The notes below the pieces were generated by a model. It saw only the letters and a program-made list of their open reading frames with translations, did no database searches and was not told where the DNA came from. A stretch of 55,924 nt of DNA from Polaromonas sp. GTDB taxonomy: Bacteria > Pseudomonadota > Gammaproteobacteria > Burkholderiales > Burkholderiaceae_C. Shown in pieces: positions 50,433-55,924 of the stretch (positions are counted from its first letter, which is position 1; each line of letters starts with the position of its first letter). The translations under genes were made by a program, and so were the position numbers. The stretch covers positions 1-55,924 of the forward strand of contig JAKFXR010000016.1 in NCBI GenBank assembly GCA_021731285.1, given 5' to 3'.

Positions 50433-51059
50433 CTATTTGGAGATGGCCAGCTTGACACCAAAGGCGATAAGAAAAACCCCGGCGGCCTTGTTCAGCCAGC
50501 TCGTGATGCGCGGGCTGGAACGAATGCGTTCGGCCAGAAAATAAGTAAGCAGGACGGAAGTCAGTCCATAGAGAAAGGTCAAACCGGCAATGGTGGCGGC
50601 CATCACCGCAAAAGTCGTCAGACCCTGGTGCTGAGCAGGGTCCACAAACAGCGGGAAGAAGGCCATGTAAAAAACAATGGCCTTGGGATTGAGCAAGGTG
50701 ATGAGCAGGGCCTGCCGAAAGTAGTGGCGCGCCTTGATATGCAGAATGGGCGCATCGCCAGGCTTGGCCATCAGCATCTTGATGCCCAGCCAGGCCAGGT
50801 AAACCGCACCGGCCCACTGGACGATGTGAAAAGCCGTCGGGTAGGCGGCCATCACCGCCGACACACCGGCCACCGCCGCCCAGAGCAGAGCCTGGTCTCC
50901 GGCAATAACGCCAAAGGTGGCGCCCAGGCCGCCCGGAATGCCGCCCTTGCTGGTGGAGGTGATCAGCGCCAGATTGCCGGGCCCGGGAATCAGCAGAAAA
51001 ACAATGATTGCGATGACAAATGCGCCGTAGTCAGCGACGCCAGCAAAGGAGCCCAGCAT
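50433..51059 (-). CDS. LysE/RhtB-family exporter
   Basis: 208 residues from the ATG at 51059, with GGGGA upstream. Six transmembrane helices and the LysE/RhtB hallmarks LLIPGPGNLALITSTSKGG (helix 1 loop), GAVYLAWLGIKML and LLNPKAIVFYMAFFPLFV. Family members export amino acids (lysine, threonine, homoserine) using the proton gradient. Gene position between rsmG and parA is, from memory, a common Comamonadaceae arrangement. Substrate not predictable. Confidence 0.93.
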   Translation of the reverse strand: MLGSFAGVADYGAFVIAIIVFLLIPGPGNLALITSTSKGGIPGGLGATFGVIAGDQALLWAAVAGVSAVMAAYPTAFHIVQWAGAVYLAWLGIKMLMAKPGDAPILHIKARHYFRQALLITLLNPKAIVFYMAFFPLFVDPAQHQGLTTFAVMAATIAGLTFLYGLTSVLLTYFLAERIRSSPRITSWLNKAAGVFLIAFGVKLAISK

Positions 51060-51104
51060 AAAAATCCCCGGAGTGAGGCACGAGTTTACGTCAGCAGGAA
51101 TGCC

Positions 51105-51195
51105 CGCCCCCACGCTTTTCGCTTCGCGTCATTCGCTGCCCCCCGAGGGGGCGCATTTTTCCTTGGGGCGGCCCTGCGGAAAAACTCGTTGGCGC
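51105..51195 (+). repeat. Dispersed repeat family 2, copy
   Basis: CCCCCACGCTTTTCGCTTCG is followed by CCCCCCGAGGGGGCGC and TTGGGGCGGCCCTGCGG. The same modules appear inverted at 29095-29166 and 1516-1545. It occupies the gap between rsmG and the exporter gene. Its GC palindromes could act as a terminator for rsmG. Confidence 0.7.
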
Positions 51196-51210
51196 CTCGC
51201 AGTTTCGTTT

Positions 51211-51870
51211 TCAAACCGTGGTTTTTTGACGCATCCAGACGATGCAGCGCTCCGCATCCAGCCCCGGCACCTGCAACTGTTCCACGTGAAACACCTCCAC
51301 CGCGGCAGGCAAAGCGGCTATTTCATCGGCCGGGTGTTTGCCTTTCATCGCCATCCAGACGCCGCCTTCGGCCAGGGCGCGGCGAGACCATTGGGTGAAA
51401 TCCGGCAGCGAGGCAAAGGCCCGCGAGCAGATCACGTCAAAAGGCTGGGCGATGGTTTCGACCCGGGCATGCAGTCCGCTCAGGTTGGGCAGCTTCAGGG
51501 CGAGTGCGGCCTGCTTGATGAAGGCGGCCTTTTTGTTCACGGTATCCACACAAGTGACCGCAACCGCAGGGCAGCACACAGCAATCACCACTCCCGGCAA
51601 GCCGGCGCCCGAGCCCACATCCAGCAAGTGGCTCGCCTGTGCAAGCCCCGCCGTTTGCAAATGACGCTGCAAAGGAGCAATGGCCGCCAGACTGTCCAGC
51701 AGGTGGTGCGTCATCATTTCTGCAGGGTCACGAACCGCGGTCAGGTTGTAAACCTGGGTCCATTTGCCGATCAGATCCAGATAGTCCAGCAACTGCCCGA
51801 TCTGGCCGTCGCCCAATCCGAGTTGCAAGGCCTGCAGGCCAGTGCGCAAATCAGCTTCCCCGCTGCGCAT
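51211..51870 (-). CDS. rsmG: 16S rRNA (guanine527-N7)-methyltransferase RsmG
   Basis: 219 residues (GidB). SAM-binding motif I LLDVGSGAGLPGVVIAV, substrate and cofactor segments TCVDTVNKKAAF and VICSRAFASLPDF. It methylates G527 of 16S rRNA; in other bacteria its loss gives low-level streptomycin resistance. The ATG overlaps the mnmG stop by one base, the classical gidA-gidB coupling. A near-perfect parS lies inside the gene at 51278-51293. The last residues (MRQKTTV) run up to a family-2 repeat. Confidence 0.96.
   Translation of the reverse strand: MRSGEADLRTGLQALQLGLGDGQIGQLLDYLDLIGKWTQVYNLTAVRDPAEMMTHHLLDSLAAIAPLQRHLQTAGLAQASHLLDVGSGAGLPGVVIAVCCPAVAVTCVDTVNKKAAFIKQAALALKLPNLSGLHARVETIAQPFDVICSRAFASLPDFTQWSRRALAEGGVWMAMKGKHPADEIAALPAAVEVFHVEQLQVPGLDAERCIVWMRQKTTV
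51278..51293. promoter_or_regulatory. parS site 1 (one mismatch)
   Basis: TGTTCCACGTGAAACA, one base away from the consensus parS 16-mer TGTTTCACGTGAAACA, in the 3' part of rsmG. ParB encoded 2.4 kb away should bind it. The site is read on both strands because the consensus is palindromic. Confidence 0.88.
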
Positions 51871-53837
51871 CAGGCTTCAGTCTGCTCGGCAGATTTCAGG
51901 GGAACCGTGTTTTTCCAGAGGTTCTTCTTCAGGTGCACCAGCAGCAGGGACACCGTCGCCGGCGTGATGCCGGATATGCGCGAAGCCATTCCCAGGGTTT
52001 CGGGACGGTGCTTCGCCAGGGTCTGCCGCGCCTCAAAGCTCAGCGCCGACACCTGCAGGTAATCCAGATCGGCAGGCAGTTTGAGGTTTTCGTAGTGGGA
52101 TGCGCGCTCCACCTCGGTTTTCTGCAGGTCAATGTAGCCGGCGTATCGGGCCGTGATTTCGATCTGCTCGACCACGCTTTTAAGTTGCTCATCGCCGGCC
52201 AGGACTTCAATCTCGGGGTTGGCATAGCGCCCATCCTCGAGCGACATCAACCCGGCGTAGTCCACGCCGGGCCGGCGCAGCAAGTCCAGCAGGTTGTACT
52301 CGTGCTCAATCGATGTGCCCAGCACCCGCTGCGCTTCAGCCGCCGGCAGGTTGCGCGGACTCACCCAGATGCCCCGCAGGCGCTCTGTTTCACGTGAAAC
52401 AGCGTCGCGTTTGCGGTTGAAGGCGTCCCAGCGCGCGTCGTCCACCAGGCCCAGCTCCCTGCCCTTTTCGGTCAGACGCATGTCGGCATTGTCTTCACGC
52501 AGCATCAGGCGAAACTCGGCCCGGCTGGTAAACATGCGGTAAGGCTCGGTCACGCCCTTGGTGATCAGGTCGTCTACCAGCACGCCCAAGTAGGCCTCGT
52601 CGCGCCTGGGCAGCCAGGCCTCTTTGCCCTGACATTGCAGGGCAGCGTTGATGCCGGCAAACATGCCCTGCGCGGCAGCCTCTTCATAACCCGTGGTGCC
52701 GTTGATCTGCCCGGCAAAAAACAGGCCCTGCACCGCCCGAGTTTCAAAGCTGGTTTTCAGCGAGCGCGGGTCAAAGTAGTCGTATTCGATCGCGTAGCCG
52801 GGCCGCAAAATGTGGGCGTTTTCCATGCCCGCCATGGACCGGACCAGCTCGTATTGAATGTCAAAAGGCAGGCTGGTCGAGATGCCGTTGGGGTAAATCT
52901 CGTGGGTGGTCAGACCCTCAGGCTCCAGGAAAATCTGGTGGCTTTCCTTGTCGGCAAAGCGGTTGATCTTGTCTTCCACGCTCGGGCAATAGCGCGGCCC
53001 GACACCGTCGATCTTGCCGGTGAACATGGGGCTGCGGTCAAAGCCGGAGCGAATGATCTCGTGCGTACGCTCGTTGGTATGGGTGATCCAGCAAGGCATT
53101 TGCCGGGGGTGGGCAATTTTGCCGCCCATGAAGCTGAACACCGGTACCGCCCCAGGCGTACCCCCGGGCATGCCGTCGCCCGGCTGCTCGGTGCATTTGG
53201 AAAAGTCGATGGTGCGGCCATCAATGCGCGGCGGTGTGCCGGTTTTCAGTCGCCCCTGCGGCAGCTTGAGTTCCTTGAGCCGGGCGCTGAGCGACACCGC
53301 CGGCGGGTCACCTGCCCTGCCCGCCGAATAGTTTTGCAGGCCCACATGGATCTTGCCGTCCAGAAAAGTCCCGGCCGTCAGCACCACGGTGCGCGAGCGG
53401 AACTTGATGCCCACCTGCGTCACCGCACCCACCACCCGATCGCCCTCGACCATCAGGTCATCGACCGCCTGCTGGAAAATCCACAAGTTCGGCTGGTTTT
53501 CGAGCCTGCGGCGAATCGCCGCCTTGTACAAAATGCGGTCGGCCTGCGCCCGGGTGGCGCGCACCGCCGGACCCTTGGAGCTGTTGAGAATGCGAAACTG
53601 GATCCCGCCCTCGTCGGTCGCCAGCGCCATCGCGCCGCCCATGGCGTCCACCTCCTTGACCAGGTGGCCCTTGCCAATCCCGCCTATGGACGGGTTGCAG
53701 CTCATCTGACCCAGGGTCTCGATGTTGTGGGTCAGCAACAGCGTCTTGCAGCCCATGCGCGCCGAGGCCAGCGCAGCCTCGGTGCCGGCATGGCCGCCGC
53801 CGACCACGATCACGTCAAATTCTTGAGGGTAAAACAT
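51870..53837 (-). CDS. mnmG: tRNA uridine 5-carboxymethylaminomethyl modification enzyme MnmG
   Basis: 655 residues from the ATG at 53837 ([18 protein letters not shown]). A TTG at 53849 would add four residues, with less typical text. FAD-binding [17 protein letters not shown] is at the start. Cysteine motif [22 protein letters not shown] and the later [13 protein letters not shown] and DGRYANPE segments mark MnmG (GidA). With MnmE it installs cmnm5 at wobble U34 of tRNAs. Nothing is missing. A perfect parS site lies inside it. mnmG, rsmG and parAB are a typical origin-near block. Confidence 0.97.
   Translation of the reverse strand: MFYPQEFDVIVVGGGHAGTEAALASARMGCKTLLLTHNIETLGQMSCNPSIGGIGKGHLVKEVDAMGGAMALATDEGGIQFRILNSSKGPAVRATRAQADRILYKAAIRRRLENQPNLWIFQQAVDDLMVEGDRVVGAVTQVGIKFRSRTVVLTAGTFLDGKIHVGLQNYSAGRAGDPPAVSLSARLKELKLPQGRLKTGTPPRIDGRTIDFSKCTEQPGDGMPGGTPGAVPVFSFMGGKIAHPRQMPCWITHTNERTHEIIRSGFDRSPMFTGKIDGVGPRYCPSVEDKINRFADKESHQIFLEPEGLTTHEIYPNGISTSLPFDIQYELVRSMAGMENAHILRPGYAIEYDYFDPRSLKTSFETRAVQGLFFAGQINGTTGYEEAAAQGMFAGINAALQCQGKEAWLPRRDEAYLGVLVDDLITKGVTEPYRMFTSRAEFRLMLREDNADMRLTEKGRELGLVDDARWDAFNRKRDAVSRETERLRGIWVSPRNLPAAEAQRVLGTSIEHEYNLLDLLRRPGVDYAGLMSLEDGRYANPEIEVLAGDEQLKSVVEQIEITARYAGYIDLQKTEVERASHYENLKLPADLDYLQVSALSFEARQTLAKHRPETLGMASRISGITPATVSLLLVHLKKNLWKNTVPLKSAEQTEA
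52386..52401. promoter_or_regulatory. parS site 2 (perfect)
   Basis: TGTTTCACGTGAAACA, the exact consensus parS palindrome, within the mnmG coding sequence (codons for the SRET region). With site 1, it is 1.1 kb apart and flanks the mnmG-rsmG junction. Confidence 0.95.
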
Positions 53838-53845
53838 GATGGCCT

Positions 53846-54337
53846 TCAACTCTCTATCAATTCAGTTGCCAAACCCATGCCGCGCGCCACCTGGGCCTGG
53901 CGGCGGTCCGCGGTCACAAACAGGTCCACCCGCGTGGCCAGCGCACTGCCCACGTGCAATGCGTCCATGCCGCGCAAAGGGCCCTGCTCCATGGCGGCAA
54001 AAGCAAAACGCTCAACACGTGCATCCAGCGGCACCAGGGTCATGTCCGCCACATCGCTTTGCGCGGCGGCCCAGGCACGGTCAAATTCCGGCGCGGGCAG
54101 GCTTCCGTCGCGCCGACGCCGCAGCAACGCAGAGGCCACCTCGGTCTTGCAGTGCGCGGCAACCAGCAATTCGCTGGCCGACTGAAAAAGAGCAAGCACT
54201 CGCTCACGTCCGGCTTCACTGGCGTAGCGCTTGGTCAGCGCAGAGGCGTCAAACATCAGCCGGGCTTCCCCGTCACGCGCCATTGCACGGCTGGCCGGCG
54301 GCGTCGCAGGATAAGGAGCAGACGCGCGCTTCACCAT
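53846..54337 (-). CDS. vapC: PIN-domain toxin (VapC family)
   Basis: 163 residues if started at ATG 54337, which overlaps the antitoxin stop. A shorter start at 54256 ([11 protein letters not shown]) has GGGGA upstream and matches the usual VapC N-terminus. Conserved PIN acidic residues are visible: D in [11 protein letters not shown] in [12 protein letters not shown] in [11 protein letters not shown] and D in FVTADRRQ. VapC toxins are Mg-dependent ribonucleases that cleave tRNA or rRNA. The stop lies nine bases from the mnmG start. Confidence 0.87.
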   Translation of the reverse strand: MVKRASAPYPATPPASRAMARDGEARLMFDASALTKRYASEAGRERVLALFQSASELLVAAHCKTEVASALLRRRRDGSLPAPEFDRAWAAAQSDVADMTLVPLDARVERFAFAAMEQGPLRGMDALHVGSALATRVDLFVTADRRQAQVARGMGLATELIES

Positions 54338-54573
54338 GGAGACTCGCTACGCTCATCCAGCACCGCCTGCGACAAGGACACACCGGGCGGCAAGACCACC
54401 GGCTCAAAGGGGCGCTTCCAGCTGGGCACCTTGACCAGCTCCTCCGACTTCAGAGGAACCAGCTCGGCGACCGGCTTGCCATGTCGCAAAATCCGCACGG
54501 TTTCGCCCTTCTCGACCAGATCAATCATGGCCGACGCGTGGGCCCGGAATTCGCTGAGGGGAATCGTGTGCAT
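54331..54573 (-). CDS. Phd/YefM-type antitoxin
   Basis: 80 residues from the ATG at 54573 (MHTIPLSEFRAHASAMI); a TTG at 54582 is an alternative. Fold motif HTIPLSEFRAHASAMIDLV then ETVRILRHGKPVAELVPL is the Phd/YefM DNA-binding domain. The C-terminal tail (PSWKRPFEPVVLPPG) should wrap the toxin. It is translationally coupled to the PIN toxin by overlap and represses its own promoter, by family knowledge. Confidence 0.9.
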   Translation of the reverse strand: MHTIPLSEFRAHASAMIDLVEKGETVRILRHGKPVAELVPLKSEELVKVPSWKRPFEPVVLPPGVSLSQAVLDERSESPW

Positions 54574-54600
54574 TTTGTACAAAAGTGGTTGTTTCGTACA
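54573..54600. promoter_or_regulatory. Candidate operator of the toxin-antitoxin pair
   Basis: TTTTGTACAAAA (54573-54584) is a perfect 12-base palindrome at the antitoxin start; a second GTACA lies at 54596-54600, forming a TGTAC/GTACA inverted pair about 25 bases wide. AT-rich against its surroundings, as expected for an autoregulated Phd-type promoter. Confidence 0.6.
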
Positions 54601-54670
54601 TTTTAGCGGGTTTCACGTCCCATACCCACGGACGGGACATCTCCCTGCCGCCTGTGGTGCAATCAAATGC

Positions 54671-55261
54671 ATGAGCACACCTCCCAAACTCCTCGTCTTC
54701 GCCGGCAGCACCCGCCAGAACTCCTTCAACCGCAAGCTGGCCCATGCCGCCGCCGGTCTGGCCCGCGCATCCGGCGCAGCGGTCACGCATATCGAGCTGG
54801 CCGACTTCGACATCCCGATCTACAACGCCGACCTGGAAGCCACAGGCACCCCGTCAGACGTGATGAAGCTCAAGCAGATCATGTTCGAGCACCCCGCCTG
54901 GATCATCTGTTCGCCCGAGTACAACGGCAGCTACACCGCGTTGCTCAAAAACACCATCGACTGGGCATCCAGCCCGGTCAAAAGCGACCCGGCCTGGCAG
55001 GAGGGCTTCAAGTCCTTCACAGGCAAGGTGGTGGGCATGCTCAGCGCCTCACCCGGCGCACTGGGCGGTCTGCGTTCGCAAAGCCATCTGGCGCCGCTGC
55101 TGCTCAATGCGCACTGCTGGGTGGCGCCCAAGGCTTTTGCGCTGGGCCGCGCGGGCGATGCGTTTGATGCTGACGGCAAGCTGGTCAATGCTGCGCACGT
55201 CAAGAGTGTGCAGGCGGTGATTGATCAGGTGCTGTTTGCCAGTGCGCGGCTGGCGGCTTAG
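54671..55261 (+). CDS. NADPH-dependent FMN reductase
   Basis: 196 residues from the ATG at 54671 (MSTPPKLLVFAGSTR); the long upstream ORF to 53954 is antisense to the toxin genes. Flavodoxin-like fold with FMN-phosphate loop GSTRQNSFNRKLA (12-24) and the PEYNGSYTALLKN flavin/NADPH segment. Family members (ChrR/SsuE/azoreductase) reduce quinones, chromate or flavins. Divergent from the toxin-antitoxin pair; no partner oxygenase is seen. Confidence 0.93.
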   Translation: MSTPPKLLVFAGSTRQNSFNRKLAHAAAGLARASGAAVTHIELADFDIPIYNADLEATGTPSDVMKLKQIMFEHPAWIICSPEYNGSYTALLKNTIDWASSPVKSDPAWQEGFKSFTGKVVGMLSASPGALGGLRSQSHLAPLLLNAHCWVAPKAFALGRAGDAFDADGKLVNAAHVKSVQAVIDQVLFASARLAA

Positions 55262-55295
55262 CGTGTGAGGTGCGCAGGCCCGTTCGGGCTGGGGT

Positions 55296-55460
55296 TGTCA
55301 TCCCGGGCTTGACCCGGGATCCATGCCTTCTGTGTCTCCTGCTCTGGTGGTATGCGTGGCAAGCCGGGGGTTGCCCGGCGGCAACTCACTTTTCTTTGTC
55401 TCGCCAAAGAAAAGTAAGCAAAAGAAAGGCGACCCGATGCTCCGGGTCCTTCCGCTTCGC
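55296..55460 (-). repeat. Dispersed composite repeat, copy B (inverted)
   Basis: Reverse complement of copy A for the stretch 40-190: the CCCGGGCTTGACCCGGG palindrome, CCATGCC, GTTGCCCGGCGGCAACTCAC and TTTTCTTT...AAAGAAAAG hairpin follow in the mirrored order. It makes up the left arm of the 55353-55890 palindrome. Confidence 0.75.
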
Positions 55461-55770
55461 TCCAGGCAACCTGCGGTTCTCGGTAAAAGCGGGGTCTCGC
55501 TCGAACTCGGCTTCGCCTCAGACAATCGCGAGCCCTGATCCGCTTTTGCCTGCGCTCCTCGGCCCGGACCGACGGGCTTGGGGAGAGAAGACAAATACCA
55601 AAACCGATTCGGGGAGCAAGGACGCGCAAAGCGCGTCCTTGCGGAGCCCGCTCCCGTTCCTGATTCCGTTCCCCGCCCTTCTGGCTGCGCCGAGGAGCGC
55701 AGGGCCAGACGGATCAGGGCGGGCGATTGTCTGAGCGTAGCGAGTTCGAGCCCGACCCCGGCTGGACCGA

Positions 55771-55912
55771 GCACCGCAGGTTTCCCCTCGTAGCGCTAGC
55801 GAAGAGGGGACGCAGACAGCAGGGTCGCCTTTTCTTTGCTTACTTTCTTTTGGCGAAGCAAAAGAAAGTGAGTCGCCCGCCGGGGCGATACCCGGCTTGT
55901 TCGCGAACCACT
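55771..55912 (+). repeat. Dispersed composite repeat, copy C
   Basis: Direct repeat of bases 1-142, starting GCACCGCAGG and ending CCCGGCTTGTTCGCG where copy A has CCCGGCTTGTTGGCG. It contains ACGCAGACAGCAGGGTCGCC, identical in copy A. It is the right arm of the palindrome at the window's end. Confidence 0.8.
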
Positions 55913-55924
55913 AAGCACGAAGCT

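Larger units (their letters stand above)
55262..55924. other. 663-base non-coding tail with a long imperfect palindrome
   Basis: No credible gene. Bases about 55353-55545 and 55700-55890 are inverted copies of each other with a loop of about 150 bases. Matching pieces include CGAACTCG...TCAGACAATCGC on the left and GCGATTGTCTGAGCG on the right, GCCAAAGAAAAGTAAGC against GCTTACTTTCTTTTGGC, and GGCGACC against GGTCGCC. Inside the loop is the hairpin AAGGACGCGC-AAA-GCGCGTCCTT (about 55618-55640). GTCATCCCGGGCTTGACCCG (55296-55315) belongs to the composite repeat also seen inverted at 157-186. Confidence 0.75.

Noticed and set aside
52635-54185. 516-residue plus-strand ORF opposite mnmG and the toxin
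   Set aside because: Shadow of mnmG; no recognisable motif and no ribosome site.
1-55912. Whole window as an integrated mobile element bounded by 142-base direct repeats
   Set aside because: The interior is core housekeeping genes (mnmG, parAB, pckG, recQ); the repeats belong to a dispersed family and the window edge is arbitrary.
1-55924. tRNA or rRNA genes, CRISPR arrays, insertion sequences, prophage genes
   Set aside because: No cloverleaf, spaced direct-repeat array, transposase, integrase or phage structural gene could be recognised on either strand.

Overview
The window is a GC-rich stretch of a betaproteobacterial chromosome, most likely from the Comamonadaceae (Polaromonas or Rhodoferax relatives). 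The evidence is the mnmG-rsmG-lysE-parA-hydrolase-parB order, the dispersed intergenic repeats of a kind I recall from that family, GTP-type PEP carboxykinase, an iol-type kinase-DUF2090 fusion and several HAAT-type (Liv-like) transport genes. The family assignment is inference, because no rRNA or tRNA gene is present. I see no prophage, insertion sequence or CRISPR array.

Layout. Bases 1-213 hold one arm of a dispersed composite repeat. Bases 214-9926 carry housekeeping and signalling genes: the stand-alone homocysteine-methyltransferase half of methionine synthase, a rhodanese overlapping recQ, a 7TM-DISM protein with a degenerate GGDEF domain, a tandem AAA+ ATPase, threonine dehydratase and a thioesterase. 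Bases 9958-15838 encode envelope functions: a glycine-zipper lipoprotein, a 54-residue membrane protein, an O-antigen-ligase-like protein, a family-25 glycosyltransferase, and a TPR/beta-barrel protein resembling DUF560/Slam followed by a secreted FecR-domain protein. The last two look like a type XI secretion channel with its cargo. Then come pckG with a strong terminator, a LysR regulator between two small membrane proteins, a phosphoesterase, a TetR regulator, a large orphan sensor kinase, a zinc carboxypeptidase, a flavin reductase and an EamA transporter.

Bases 27414-39862 form one divergent catabolic and transport locus. The leftward arm holds an RpiR regulator, an IolC-DUF2090 fusion, a beta-hydroxyacid dehydrogenase, two paralogous Tat-type binding proteins, a LivH permease and two SDR dehydrogenases. 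The rightward arm holds LivM, LivG, LivF and a short ABC-like protein that lacks the helical/signature region. Inverted AGAATA/GAATAT repeats lie between the arms. The likely job is uptake and breakdown of a sugar, cyclitol or sugar-acid through an amino-acid-type ABC transporter.

Bases 39900-41641 hold a TetR regulator, a 37-residue membrane peptide and an alpha/beta hydrolase. Two near-identical operators precede the first two. Next are a uracil permease, a coiled-coil protein, an AsmA-like protein, a thioesterase, an ATP:cob(I)alamin adenosyltransferase, an EF-hand protein and a GlcD-type FAD oxidase. Bases 48000-53837 are the chromosome partition region: parB, an RBBP9-like hydrolase, parA, a LysE-type exporter, rsmG and mnmG. 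One perfect and one near-perfect parS site lie inside mnmG and rsmG, which suggests the region is near the replication origin. The window closes with a Phd/VapC-type toxin-antitoxin pair, an FMN reductase, and a 663-base non-coding tail built around a long imperfect palindrome whose right arm matches the first 142 bases of the window.
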